From: Fibrobacter sp. UWH4
Lineage (GTDB): Bacteria > Fibrobacterota > Fibrobacteria > Fibrobacterales > Fibrobacteraceae
Assembly: GCF_900142475.1 (NCBI RefSeq)
Contig: NZ_FRAY01000003.1
Coordinates: 434,001-498,000 of the forward strand
Reading direction: 5' to 3'
Length of the DNA: 64,000 bases
The notes beneath the pieces were generated by a model that saw only the letters and a list, made by a program, of their open reading frames with translations, searched no databases and had not been told where the DNA came from. Positions 42,928 through 52,313 of the stretch are shown piece after piece (within the stretch, counting starts at the first letter, position 1; each line of letters starts with the position of its first letter). The position numbers were made by a program, and so were the translations under genes.

Positions 42928-44151
42928 TTACACGCGCTTGAAAATGAGCGACGTATTAATTCCGCCGAAAGCGAAGTTATTGGACATGATGTATTCTACG
43001 TCCATTTCGCGTCCGGAGCCCGTAATGTAGTCCAGCGGAGCACATTCGGGGTCCACGTTTCTCAAATTGAGGTTCGGGCTGAACCAGCCTCGGTTCATCA
43101 TATTGATGGCAAGCCAGGCCTCGATTCCACCGCAAGCTCCAAGCGTATGACCGACATAGCTCTTGAGGCTGGAAAGGGGAACCGCACGCTGCTTAAGCGC
43201 ATTGTATGTAGCCCAGCTTTCGGCAATATCGCCGTGGTGGGTTGCCGTACCGTGACCATTCACGTAACCGACTGCATCGGCTGAAAGTCCCGAATCTTCA
43301 ATCGCCAATTCGAGAGCCTGCTGCATGGTTTCTTTCTTGGGCTGCGTGATGTGTTCACCGTCAGTATTGGAACCGAAACCGACCAATTCTGCATAGATTT
43401 TTGCACCACGGGCCTTGGCATGTTCATATTCTTCGAGAACCAGGGCTCCCGCACCTTCGCCAATCACCAGACCGTCGCGGTCCTTGTCGTAGGCAGCAGG
43501 AGAAAGTTCCGGATGGTCATTCTTGGTGCTTGTCGCAAACAAAGTATCGAACACAGCGGATTCAGTCGGATCCAGTTCATCGGCACCGCCTGCAATCATC
43601 ACATCCTGCTTGCCGTACTTGATGAGTTCGTAGGCCTGACCGATAGCGAGGCTTCCGCTGGAGCACGCCGTATTCGTCGTGACCAGGCGACCCGTAAGGC
43701 CAAGAACCACGCTGATATTCACGGCACAGGTCTGCGGCATGGCGCGGATGTATGTCGTCGCGGTAATCTTGGAACAGTCGTAGGTCTTGAGCATCGAGAA
43801 GAACTCGAGCAACGGGTCGATACTACCCATCGAGGAGCCGAAAGCGACACCCATGCGACCGGACTTCATCAAAGCGGTCTCGTTCGTTAAACCGGCCACT
43901 TCAATAGCCTTGTCCGCAGAAGCCAAGCCCATCACGGCCACGCGACCCGCACCACGAATCTTTTTACGCGGATACGGCGGCAGAGGCTCCAGAATAGGGG
44001 CGGCAAGACGGGTATTCATCTGCTTATAGATATCCCAGGCGTCCATACGAACGACTCGGTTCTTAAGGCCCTTCAGACTTTCAATAGCAGTTTCAGCATC
44101 AAAACCAAGCGAAGATATACAGGATCCACCCGTAACAACAACACGACGCAT
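42928..44151 (-). CDS. Aryl polyene beta-ketoacyl-ACP synthase (FabB/FabF-like)
   Basis: Condensing enzyme for polyene chain elongation. 407 residues with the complete triad: Cys163 in N-T-A-C-S-S-G-S, His in N-G-H-G-T-A-T, and His in V-G-H-T-L-G. Last gene of the minus-strand operon; its ATG overlaps the ketoreductase stop (TAATG). A second ketosynthase lies three genes upstream and a KS-like fragment protein on the plus strand, so this one may pair with either. Membership in an aryl polyene pathway is inferred from the neighbourhood. Confidence 0.9.
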   Translation of the reverse strand: MRRVVVTGGSCISSLGFDAETAIESLKGLKNRVVRMDAWDIYKQMNTRLAAPILEPLPPYPRKKIRGAGRVAVMGLASADKAIEVAGLTNETALMKSGRMGVAFGSSMGSIDPLLEFFSMLKTYDCSKITATTYIRAMPQTCAVNISVVLGLTGRLVTTNTACSSGSLAIGQAYELIKYGKQDVMIAGGADELDPTESAVFDTLFATSTKNDHPELSPAAYDKDRDGLVIGEGAGALVLEEYEHAKARGAKIYAELVGFGSNTDGEHITQPKKETMQQALELAIEDSGLSADAVGYVNGHGTATHHGDIAESWATYNALKQRAVPLSSLKSYVGHTLGACGGIEAWLAINMMNRGWFSPNLNLRNVDPECAPLDYITGSGREMDVEYIMSNNFAFGGINTSLIFKRV

Positions 44152-44879
44152 TAAGCAAGTCCCCCATTAACAGAAATCACCTGACGGGTGATGTAGGCAG
44201 CCCCTTCCGAAAGCAGGAACACGACCGTGGCAGCCACTTCTTCGGGCTTACCCACGCGCTTCATCGGAATGGCGGGCAAAATCATATCGAGCGGAGCATC
44301 CTTGATCATCTCGGTTTCGATGACGCCCGGAGCAACGCTGTTTACCGTAATTCCACGGCTTGCAAGTTCGGTCGCCAAAGCCTTGGTCGCACCGATAAGG
44401 CCAGCCTTGGAAGCACTGTAGTTCACCTGGCCACGGTTGCCGATAACGCCAGAAACAGACGAAATCGTCACGATGCGGCCACGACGCTTGCGGCACATGG
44501 GCATCACAATCGGGTGAAGCACATTGTAAAAGCCGTTCAAGTTCGTATCGATAACCTTGTCCCAGTATTCGTCGGTCATGGCCGGGAAAGCAGTATCGGC
44601 ACAGACGCCTGCATTGGTTACGACACCAAAATAGACACCGTTTTCTTCGATATCCTTCTCGAGCACAGCCTTGCACTGTTCACGGTCACGGATATTGAAC
44701 TGGAGCAGACGAATAGAACCACCCTGTTCACGAATTTCGTTTGCGAGCTGTTCGACCGGAGCCGCATTCCTATTGTAATGCGCCACCACTTCGTAACCCG
44801 CCAATGCGACAGCCTTTGCAATGGCAGCACCAATGCCACCGCTTGCACCTGTAATCAAAACACACTTCTTATTTTCCAT
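44151..44879 (-). CDS. Aryl polyene 3-ketoacyl-ACP reductase (FabG-like SDR)
   Basis: NADPH-dependent reduction of the beta-keto group on the growing polyene. 242 residues, classical short-chain dehydrogenase: T-G-A-S-G-G-I-G cofactor loop, T-N-A-G, and catalytic Ser...Y-S-A-S-K. The ending G-G-L-A matches FabG proteins. It lies between a hotdog dehydratase and a ketosynthase gene, the same order as in other aryl polyene clusters. Confidence 0.92.
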   Translation of the reverse strand: MENKKCVLITGASGGIGAAIAKAVALAGYEVVAHYNRNAAPVEQLANEIREQGGSIRLLQFNIRDREQCKAVLEKDIEENGVYFGVVTNAGVCADTAFPAMTDEYWDKVIDTNLNGFYNVLHPIVMPMCRKRRGRIVTISSVSGVIGNRGQVNYSASKAGLIGATKALATELASRGITVNSVAPGVIETEMIKDAPLDMILPAIPMKRVGKPEEVAATVVFLLSEGAAYITRQVISVNGGLA

Positions 44880-44905
44880 ACGCGCCCAAATATAGTAAAA
44901 GAATC

Positions 44906-45379
44906 CTAGTTCATCTTCAAAATTGACATTGGGTCGTCCACTTCGACCGTACAGAGTGACGCCGATACAGCCAAATTATCGCCCACGAAAACCTTGCCTT
45001 CGAAGGTCACGGCCATATCGACACGCATCGTCTGGTGGACCCGGATGCGCACCACATCGCCGGCCTTGAAAACGGGAACCGCCATCTTGCAGTTGGATAC
45101 GCTCATGATAAAGCCTTCCTTGGGCTTTTGACCGAGCGAACGCCCATAAATTCCAGACAAAGCAGAAATGCTCTGGGCCATGTACTCAAACGCCACATAC
45201 GAAGGGACTCCCTGCAGGTCCTCTTTAAAGAACATACAGTCCTTGTGGATATCCACTTCGGTTTCAATCGTAATCTCGTCCAGGTCATGGGAATTGACAC
45301 GGTCGAGCAAAAGCATTTTGTCTTTGTGCGGAACCAGTTCGGAAACCAATTCTCTTGTCGGAAATTCAGGCGTACCCAT
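44906..45379 (-). CDS. Aryl polyene 3-hydroxyacyl-ACP dehydratase (hotdog fold)
   Basis: A 157-residue hotdog protein that should remove water to form each double bond. L-V-P-H-K-D-K-M-L-L-L-D-R-V is the typical FabA/ApeP-like block with the His, and F-E-Y-M-A-Q-S-I-S-A-L the helix. The second dehydratase of the pathway is the C-terminal domain of the gene product at 54045-56378. Four bases separate it from the upstream ketosynthase. Confidence 0.85.
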   Translation of the reverse strand: MGTPEFPTRELVSELVPHKDKMLLLDRVNSHDLDEITIETEVDIHKDCMFFKEDLQGVPSYVAFEYMAQSISALSGIYGRSLGQKPKEGFIMSVSNCKMAVPVFKAGDVVRIRVHQTMRVDMAVTFEGKVFVGDNLAVSASLCTVEVDDPMSILKMN

Positions 45380-45383
45380 TATT

Positions 45384-46580
45384 CTATTCCTTCGCTATAA
45401 CTAGAGAAACATTGCAACCGCCAAAGGCAAAGGAGTTGCTGATACAATACTCGAGAGGTGCCGAGGCCTGTTCGCCCGGTTTGACCAAGTGTACCTTCGG
45501 GAGTTTCGGGTCTTCGCAACCGTCGAACAGATGCGCCGGGAGAACTCCCCCGTTCTGGAGCGCAAGGCAGCAGAAAGAGGCTTCGAGAGCGCCTGCCGCT
45601 CCGAGCGTATGCCCCGTAAGCGCCTTCGTGGAACTAGCCGGAGTTGTTTCGCCAAACAGGCGATTCACGGCGATCGATTCCATCGAGTCGTTCAGACGCG
45701 TTCCCGTTCCATGCAAATTAACATAGCCGATAGAAGAAGCATCCAGTTCCGCATCGGACAGCGCCGCCTTCATCGCGAGATAGGCGCCTTCGCCATCGGC
45801 GCGAGGTGCCGTAATATGGTCGGCATCGGCACTTTCACCAAAGCCCACCACCGAAAGACCGTTACAGGAATCAGTGGCAAGATCCGGCAGATTTTCGCGG
45901 GTTACCAGGAAGAACGCGGCCGCGTCACCGAGAGTAAGTCCCGTACGATTCGCGCTGAACGGATTCGTCGGCTTGTCGGACATGGCCTCGAGGGAAGCGA
46001 AGCCCAGGATGACGGACTGGGAAGCGATATCGACACCGCCCACGATAGCCGCATCGCAGTTACCGGCATAGATGTTATTGCGTGCAGAAACAAAGGCACT
46101 CGCACTGGAGGCACACGCCGTCGAATGCACCGAGAGCATCCCCGTAATGCCGTAACGCTTGGCGATATACTGCGCCGGGAAATCAGCGGCCTGGTAATCC
46201 AGCACATAACCTTCGGGGAACGCCCCCGTTTCCTTGAAGCTCCTGAGCGCATTCATCGAAGCTTCGGAACCGTTGTCGCAGGAACCGATAAAAATTCCGA
46301 TGCGGTCTGCACCGAACTTTTCGACCGCCTTGCGGATAGAAGCATCCATCTGGGAAAGCGCAGCCTGCGAAAGTCTGTTCACGCGGTTGTCGAACTTGGA
46401 GTCCTCTACAGGAGCCAAAGACGACGGATCGATGGTCGCCGCGGGGCGCATGACACCCGCTACATCGTAGGTGGTGAATTCGCCGCGAACTCCATTCTTT
46501 AACTTATCAAAAACGCTGTCCTTGCTGCCACCCAAAATACAGTGGAACGCAAAGTCGTTAATAAACAAAGGCCTACTCAA
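45384..46580 (-). CDS. Aryl polyene beta-ketoacyl-ACP synthase (second KS)
   Basis: 398 residues, FabF-like. Catalytic Cys156 in S-T-A-C-A-S-S, His in L-H-G-T-G-T, His in T-G-H-T-L-G and the G-G-C-N loop are present, so it is an active condensing enzyme and not a chain-length factor that has lost the Cys. In aryl polyene systems two ketosynthases divide initiation/elongation work. Its start overlaps the upstream DUF3261 gene by four bases. Confidence 0.9.
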   Translation of the reverse strand: MSRPLFINDFAFHCILGGSKDSVFDKLKNGVRGEFTTYDVAGVMRPAATIDPSSLAPVEDSKFDNRVNRLSQAALSQMDASIRKAVEKFGADRIGIFIGSCDNGSEASMNALRSFKETGAFPEGYVLDYQAADFPAQYIAKRYGITGMLSVHSTACASSASAFVSARNNIYAGNCDAAIVGGVDIASQSVILGFASLEAMSDKPTNPFSANRTGLTLGDAAAFFLVTRENLPDLATDSCNGLSVVGFGESADADHITAPRADGEGAYLAMKAALSDAELDASSIGYVNLHGTGTRLNDSMESIAVNRLFGETTPASSTKALTGHTLGAAGALEASFCCLALQNGGVLPAHLFDGCEDPKLPKVHLVKPGEQASAPLEYCISNSFAFGGCNVSLVIAKE

Positions 46581-47173
46581 TTTGCCTCCCCTAACGTAAT
46601 ATGGTAACTGTAACCGCGCAAATCATTGACAAGCCTGATTTCGGCGCCGGTCTTTTTCGCCGTTAAAATCGTCTTTTCATTTTCAGAAAGCGTACGGACA
46701 AAATCGGTGTTGTCGGCACCGGAACGGGTCTCAGAAAATACAAACCCGGCCTGCTCAAAATTCTTCTGCAACGGTTCAAACGGATAAAAACAAATCTGGA
46801 AATCCGCGAGCAGATACTCCGCCTTCATCTTTTCGACATCCATCAGGGAACTTTCCACTTTCACGGAATCGCGGAAGTAGCTGATTTCGCCGATAGTCGT
46901 CCCGAATCCAGAAAATAGCACCACCGAAAGAACGGAATCATTTGCACGCACCCAAGAATCCGCCTCGAAGGAATCTGTCGAACCGTCCGGCTTATGGAAT
47001 TCCCCCACGATATGTTGCGGCATATCGAGCTTTTCGGTCATCGAGGCTGTCGGCAGGAGCGATACGGAGCGCTCATCGGAATAATAGACGGGTGCAGTCC
47101 CCGGAACCTGGCGCGCATTGTGGCAGGCGACTAAAAGGAGCAACAAAAATGCGAGTATAGATTGTTTTGTCAT
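46577..47173 (-). CDS. DUF3261-type lipoprotein of the aryl polyene cluster
   Basis: 198-residue lipoprotein, lipobox L-V-A-C (Cys 17). The body (F-E-A-D-S-W-V-R-A-N-D-S-V-L-S-V-V, then D-F-Q-I-C-F-Y-P-F) resembles the DUF3261 protein found in aryl polyene clusters, where it is thought to help place the product in the outer membrane. Between the MMPL exporter and the ketosynthase, the usual order. A short dispersed repeat piece (TCCTCGCAATGAC) lies near its start. Confidence 0.75.
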   Translation of the reverse strand: MTKQSILAFLLLLLVACHNARQVPGTAPVYYSDERSVSLLPTASMTEKLDMPQHIVGEFHKPDGSTDSFEADSWVRANDSVLSVVLFSGFGTTIGEISYFRDSVKVESSLMDVEKMKAEYLLADFQICFYPFEPLQKNFEQAGFVFSETRSGADNTDFVRTLSENEKTILTAKKTGAEIRLVNDLRGYSYHITLGEAN

Positions 47174-47257
47174 TACATTCCTCGCAATGACATAAAAGGT
47201 TCAATCATATACAATCCACTCAAAATCGACATTTTTGCGCCACAAATTTAGAAATTT

Positions 47258-49633
47258 TTACCTTCTGCTGAATGGCGACAGGGCGAAGCAGCACAAAATA
47301 CCGAGCAACACCGAGAAGCCGAACGTCGCAACCGGAACAAAGCTGCTAAAAGAAAGGCTTCCGAAAGAAATCAGCGTCGTCATGGCCGAAAGCATCACGG
47401 CAAGGGCCGTCGTCAGGTTACGCGCCCCCCCTTCCTTGAAGAAAAGAGCATAGTCGATGCCGATACCGAGAGTCAAAATGACACCCACAATCGCAAAGAA
47501 GTTGAACGGAATGCCACAATAACCGAACACGGCCGCAATAAAAAAGCAGGAAATGACTGGGGCGCGAATGACCTTGAGCGCCTGGACAAAACCGTAAACC
47601 AGGACCAGCACGACAAAAACGACAAGGTAGGCCAGGGCCACGAGCAACAGGGCGACCCGCGAAAGGTCCGTCAAGGTCGCATTCACGTTATCCATCTTGT
47701 TCACCGCGTAAACAAAGGGCATACCTTCGGCAAATTGAGATACGGCAAAATCCGCGGCCACGTGGAGCGGGAAAACGGCGCTGAAAAATTTACCGTTGAC
47801 CTCGCCTATCCAGAGCATCGAAAGGATACTCCTGAACGAAGCCGGAATTTCCGATTGCGGAGTCAGGTAATGGGGCGAAGCATCCGGCACTCGCACCGAA
47901 TCAGAGGAAAGGTTCAAGTCTCGGAGAAGTTCGCCGAAAACGGGAGACGCATAAAGCCGACGGATACCTTCGAAGGTTTCTTCCTGTACCTTTAAAGATG
48001 GAATGTAGGCCGAAGTCGCCAGGTAACCGCCCAGCACCGGTTTCACCGAACTGGAAACTGAATCATGGGTCAAATCGAGGACAGAATCGAGTCGACGGAC
48101 GAGCGATTCTTCGTTCTGCAAAAGTTCCTGCTCCGAGGAGCCTTCCACGATAAAGTAGTTCGCCGAAATTCCCAAGTTGTTCAGTCGCGCATTCAACGCC
48201 TCGGAACGCTTGAGATTTTCGCTCATCGCATACAGGGCGCGCATATCCGTATGGATATTCTGCTTCAGTACCCCCGGAACAAGGGCCAGGAGCAAGACGA
48301 TTCCCGCAACGACAACCGTACGAGGAGCGAAGCGATCGTAGATATCCAAGATAAAAGCCGGAATTCTTGTCGGAGCCATAGATTTGGCACGAGCGTCCCC
48401 CTGCGGAATGGGCAGATTCGGGAACAGCAACAAGATGGTCGCAAAGGAACTCGCCAGACCGACAATCGAAAAGACGGCCATCTGGCGAAGGAGCGGAAAA
48501 TCGGCAAAGGTAAGCGCAATGTAGCTGAGTTCGGTCGTCATGAAACCGAGCAGGAGCCCCTTGAAAATGTGGCGGCGGATATCGAGACCTTTTTTTGAGG
48601 TTCCGTGTTTCCAGTCGGTAAAGAAGTGGATTGCGTAATCGATACTCACGCCAATCACGCTCGTCCCGAACACAAAGGTAAACACATGAATGCTCCCGAA
48701 CAGGGCCCACGTTCCTAAAAGCGCTGCACAGATAGCAACGCCGATTGCCACGAGCGTACACACGATCGGAACCGGCGTGCGGAAAGCCCATAAGAGGAGC
48801 AGAAGAATCAAGACAATCGACACGCCCGAAATCCACGCCACTTCGGACTGCGCGTTCCTGGAGCTTTCGTAGCTGTGGAAAGGCACGCCGGACTTTTCGA
48901 TGCGGAGCCCCACATGAACAAGGCAAAGCGAATCCAGCACACGGTCTAGGCGAGCGAGCACATGGCCGTCGGAGGCCATCGTCGAAACCGTCGGCGAAAG
49001 CGCAGCGCTCCACATCACATACGATACCGAAGAATCTTCGGCGGCGAGCACACCGTCGCGCAGGGTGAAGCGCCCCCCCATCAGCTGCGAATGGAGTGTA
49101 AAGTAGTCGAAAGATTCTGCTCCGAGCAGAAAGGGGTCATCTTCCAGGTGACTCAAGTCGGCAATCGTGAAAGCCCCGTAGACCTTCTGCCGCGCCATAT
49201 CGGCAATCGCCGAGAAGGCCGAGGAATCGCCCGCCTTAAGTCCCGCCTTAAGTAAATCGCGGACGGGTTTCCCCTGCAGCACGTTGCGGTACTCGAAGAA
49301 AAAGTCGCTCATCCGCTGCATCGCGGAATCGTCGACGTACAGGCGCGTTTCGGCGAAGGCACTATCGGAGGCAAAAGAGGCTTCCAGTGCCTCCGCCGCC
49401 GATTTCGCCACCGCGAAATCGCGATGCCCAACGAGCACCGTGAAGTTGCGCATCGAACGCGCACTCAGCGCCTTTTCAGCCTCGCTGACATTCTTGAATT
49501 CGCTTGAATCCGGAAGCACCGAATATAAATCCGATTCCACCTTCCAAGGCTGTAAAAGGCCAAGCGAAATAAGGGCGACATGGATGGCCGCCCAGATAAT
49601 CACCGAGACAAGTTTCTTCGACGCCGGTCTCAC
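47258..49633 (-). CDS. MMPL/RND-type exporter of the aryl polyene cluster
   Basis: A 791-residue membrane protein with two RND halves: one helix, a ~200-residue periplasmic domain, five helices (about 250-430), then the same again. The half-site A-I-H-F-F-T-D-W-K lies in the first membrane block and D-Y-A-L-F-F-K-E-G in the second. Exporters of this type move the polyene lipid outward. GTG start at 49633 overlaps the LolA-like stop (GTGA), supporting that start and translational coupling. Confidence 0.88.
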   Translation of the reverse strand: MRPASKKLVSVIIWAAIHVALISLGLLQPWKVESDLYSVLPDSSEFKNVSEAEKALSARSMRNFTVLVGHRDFAVAKSAAEALEASFASDSAFAETRLYVDDSAMQRMSDFFFEYRNVLQGKPVRDLLKAGLKAGDSSAFSAIADMARQKVYGAFTIADLSHLEDDPFLLGAESFDYFTLHSQLMGGRFTLRDGVLAAEDSSVSYVMWSAALSPTVSTMASDGHVLARLDRVLDSLCLVHVGLRIEKSGVPFHSYESSRNAQSEVAWISGVSIVLILLLLLWAFRTPVPIVCTLVAIGVAICAALLGTWALFGSIHVFTFVFGTSVIGVSIDYAIHFFTDWKHGTSKKGLDIRRHIFKGLLLGFMTTELSYIALTFADFPLLRQMAVFSIVGLASSFATILLLFPNLPIPQGDARAKSMAPTRIPAFILDIYDRFAPRTVVVAGIVLLLALVPGVLKQNIHTDMRALYAMSENLKRSEALNARLNNLGISANYFIVEGSSEQELLQNEESLVRRLDSVLDLTHDSVSSSVKPVLGGYLATSAYIPSLKVQEETFEGIRRLYASPVFGELLRDLNLSSDSVRVPDASPHYLTPQSEIPASFRSILSMLWIGEVNGKFFSAVFPLHVAADFAVSQFAEGMPFVYAVNKMDNVNATLTDLSRVALLLVALAYLVVFVVLVLVYGFVQALKVIRAPVISCFFIAAVFGYCGIPFNFFAIVGVILTLGIGIDYALFFKEGGARNLTTALAVMLSAMTTLISFGSLSFSSFVPVATFGFSVLLGILCCFALSPFSRR

Positions 49634-50331
49634 TTTTTCACTTTCTTAAATTTAAGGGCCAGGTCCTTAAAGGCTCCCTCAACAGAATCAAGGTCCTTGA
49701 AATGCGCCTGGGCAGAAAAATCATAGACGACCTGGTTGCCTTCGCCATCGACAATCGTCACCTTTTCCAGCTCGGTTCGGCCCGAAAGGACAATCGACGC
49801 AATGACTCGGGCGACGGCCTTTTCCTTGGGAACAAGCCCCACGGAGAACGAATCCCCTGCCACGAAGAAGATATCGAAATTGCGAGCGAGTTCGTCGAAC
49901 TTACCCGAGAAAACCGACTGGATGGTTCCCGAGAATTCGGCGAATACCGGATTGTCCTTCGCGCTCATCGTCTTCTTGGCATCGCGGGCGACATCCCACT
50001 GGACAATGGAATTATCCCCCACCCACAAGAACGACGGGAACGGCTTCCTTGTATCCCAGACAATTCCCGCTTCGCGGTCAATCGCAAAAGACCCCGTCGA
50101 AACAAATTCGCGGTTCATCTTCTTGATCGTACGCGTCTGCTTGAAATCACCCATGGTCAACGGAGATGCCGTCAGCACCGAAAGCGACTGCTGCAAGGCG
50201 GGTTTAGAGGCCTCGGTCAAAGGCTTCTTGAAGACATCCGAAGCAGAACCCGCCGCAAGGGCGGATCCCCAAAGAGTCGGAAGGGCAACAGCCATGACCG
50301 CGAAACCTCTAATCAACGACCGCAACATCAT
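49630..50331 (-). CDS. LolA-like outer-membrane lipoprotein carrier of the cluster
   Basis: A 233-residue periplasmic protein with a signal peptide ending A-L-A-A. The central pattern M-G-D-F-K-Q-T-R-T-I...G-S-F-A-I-D-R-E-A-G-I-V-W-D-T-R-K-P matches LolA-related carriers of aryl polyene clusters. Presumed to ferry the polyene lipid through the periplasm. The start at 50331 is set by ATGA overlap with the thioesterase stop; longer upstream frames are thioesterase sequence. Confidence 0.82.
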   Translation of the reverse strand: MMLRSLIRGFAVMAVALPTLWGSALAAGSASDVFKKPLTEASKPALQQSLSVLTASPLTMGDFKQTRTIKKMNREFVSTGSFAIDREAGIVWDTRKPFPSFLWVGDNSIVQWDVARDAKKTMSAKDNPVFAEFSGTIQSVFSGKFDELARNFDIFFVAGDSFSVGLVPKEKAVARVIASIVLSGRTELEKVTIVDGEGNQVVYDFSAQAHFKDLDSVEGAFKDLALKFKKVKK

Positions 50332-50765
50332 CCGTTTTCCTCGGCGGCGAGAGCCTCGCGCACGCGTTCGATAAAGCACGGCGGACACACCATGAGCGAA
50401 TCACGCTTGTTCATGTCCACCGCCATCTGCATACTTTCGGCCTTGCACAGAAGCGTGCCACTTTCGGCGTCAAAGAACTTGTACGAAAGCTTCAGGCAAA
50501 CCTCGTATTCCTCGAGAGTCACCTCGGCACGGATGCGCTGCATGAAAATCATCGGGCGCAAGTAGCGGATGTGCATGTCCACCACGGGCCAAGCAAAACC
50601 AATCGCCTCCATGGCGAAGTAGTCGTACTTGATCTTGGCAAGGAGAGCGCAACGGGCCACTTCCATGAATTTCACGTAGTTGCCGTGCCACGCCACCTTC
50701 ATCGAGTCCACGTCGTAAAACTCGACCTTGAACTCGACAGTTTCTTTCAGTTTCTTCTGAGCCAT
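50328..50765 (-). CDS. Hotdog acyl-thioesterase (4HBT type)
   Basis: A 145-residue thioesterase. F-Y-D-V-D-S-M-K-V-A-W-H-G-N-Y holds the Asp of the 4-hydroxybenzoyl-CoA thioesterase family. It probably frees or edits ACP-bound intermediates. Overlaps the LolA-like gene by four bases and follows the ammonia-lyase gene by 12 bases. Confidence 0.88.
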   Translation of the reverse strand: MAQKKLKETVEFKVEFYDVDSMKVAWHGNYVKFMEVARCALLAKIKYDYFAMEAIGFAWPVVDMHIRYLRPMIFMQRIRAEVTLEEYEVCLKLSYKFFDAESGTLLCKAESMQMAVDMNKRDSLMVCPPCFIERVREALAAEENG

Positions 50766-50777
50766 AGAATCCCCGAA

Positions 50778-52301
50778 TTAAACGGCGTAGTGCTTTTCAC
50801 GGATCAGTTCGAGCGTCATGCGGAGGTCCGGTTCCAGCTGACGGTCGCAAGCAAGCGGAGCGAACTTCTCGAACACCTGGTCGTAGGTCTTGCGGACTCC
50901 TTCGATGCGCTTGTCGGTGATTTCACCGCGTTCGAGGCGAATGTGGAGAGCCTGGGACGCGGCGAGCAACACGGCGGCAGCCACCTGTTCGGTGAGTTCA
51001 ATCACGCGGATACAGTCGCGGGAAGCAATTGTACCCATACTCACCTTGTCCTGGTTGTGGCATTCAGTGGAACGGCTGAACACGCTCATGGGCATCGTAT
51101 TGTGGAGAGCTTCGGCCGTCCAAGCAGAGACGCCGATCTGCACCGCCTTGAAACCGTGGTTGAGAGCAAATTCATGACTACCCGTGAGGTTAGGCGGCAG
51201 ATTGCGGTTGAACTTGATGTCCACAACAGTGGCCAACTGACGGTCCAGAAGATCGGCAAAGTTAGCGACAATGTTCTTGAGGGTATCCATGGCGAGACAG
51301 ATATGACCACCGTAGAAATGACCACCGTGGAAGATATTCTTTGTTTCGGGGTCCACAATCGGGTTGTCGTTTGCGCTGTTCATTTCGATTTCAATGAGCT
51401 GGCGGAGCAACGGTTCAGAATCGTAGAACACGCCCACGATATGCGGAGCGCAACGCAGAGAATACGGGTCCTGGATCTTTTCAGGGACCACGTTCTTTTC
51501 GACTTCGAGGTTCATCGCATCGCGCATCTTCTTTGCGGCAGTCACGAGACCCGGGTGCGGCTTCACGGCGAACAGGCGTTCGTAAAAATGGTAGGCATTG
51601 CCCTTCATGGCGATCGTATTCATCGCCGTGATGCGGCAAGACAAATCGGCCAGGTATTCGGCACGGCTAAAGGCCATGCACGCGACGGCATTCATCACGG
51701 CAGTACCGTTCATGATGGCGATCGCTTCCTTCGGGCGGAAACGGTGCGGAGTGATACCGAGTTCGGCCATCACGTCCTTGGAAGAACGGCGTTCGCCCTT
51801 GTAGAGCACGTCACGTTCACCGATCACTGCTCCGGCCAGGTAAGAGAGCGGAGTCAAGTCGCCACTCGCACCCACGGAACCTTCCTGCGGAATAAGCGGC
51901 AGGATATCATTCTGCAAGAACGTCATGATAATCTTCAAAAGTGCGTAGCTCACACCCGAGAAACCTTGAGCCAAGGTATTCAGACGCACCGTCATGATAG
52001 CACGGGTCGTTTCTTCATCAAAATAGTTGCCCATGCCGCAACCGTGGAAACGCGACAAGTTGATAGGCAGTTCATAGTAACGATCGGGCGGCACCACCTG
52101 CGTGCAGGAATCGCCGTAACCCGTGGTCACGCCGTAAATGCCGCCATGTTTAGCGAGAGCTTCGTCCAGGAATTCCGCACCGGCGTCGATTTTCTTCTGG
52201 AATTCCGCAGAGGAATCCAGCTCGACATTCACTTGGCGCTTGGCAATAGCCACGACCTGTTCGATGGTTAATTTTTCTGATCCAATGACGACAGTCTTCA
52301 T
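50778..52301 (-). CDS. Aromatic amino-acid ammonia-lyase (HAL/PAL/TAL family)
   Basis: Removes ammonia from an aromatic amino acid to give the aryl-acrylate starter, most likely coumarate from tyrosine. 507 residues. The self-forming MIO cofactor triad Ala-Ser-Gly is at 145-147 in V-G-A-S-G-D-L-T-P-L; the catalytic Tyr is at 62 in T-T-G-Y-G. The selectivity position after N-L-S-R reads F-H-G, and a His there fits the tyrosine type, but this is inference. Many aryl polyene clusters, especially in Bacteroidetes, carry such a lyase. A histidine-utilisation role is unlikely as no hut genes are near. Confidence 0.9.
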   Translation of the reverse strand: MKTVVIGSEKLTIEQVVAIAKRQVNVELDSSAEFQKKIDAGAEFLDEALAKHGGIYGVTTGYGDSCTQVVPPDRYYELPINLSRFHGCGMGNYFDEETTRAIMTVRLNTLAQGFSGVSYALLKIIMTFLQNDILPLIPQEGSVGASGDLTPLSYLAGAVIGERDVLYKGERRSSKDVMAELGITPHRFRPKEAIAIMNGTAVMNAVACMAFSRAEYLADLSCRITAMNTIAMKGNAYHFYERLFAVKPHPGLVTAAKKMRDAMNLEVEKNVVPEKIQDPYSLRCAPHIVGVFYDSEPLLRQLIEIEMNSANDNPIVDPETKNIFHGGHFYGGHICLAMDTLKNIVANFADLLDRQLATVVDIKFNRNLPPNLTGSHEFALNHGFKAVQIGVSAWTAEALHNTMPMSVFSRSTECHNQDKVSMGTIASRDCIRVIELTEQVAAAVLLAASQALHIRLERGEITDKRIEGVRKTYDQVFEKFAPLACDRQLEPDLRMTLELIREKHYAV

Positions 52302-52313
52302 GTTCTACATCCT

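Noticed and set aside
50571-52271. Long plus-strand frame opposite the ammonia-lyase
   Set aside because: Composition (His/Arg-rich) is typical of an antisense shadow, and the minus-strand frame has a complete catalytic motif set.
50778-52301. Histidine ammonia-lyase of a histidine-degradation pathway
   Set aside because: No other hut genes nearby, and the gene is embedded in an aryl polyene operon.
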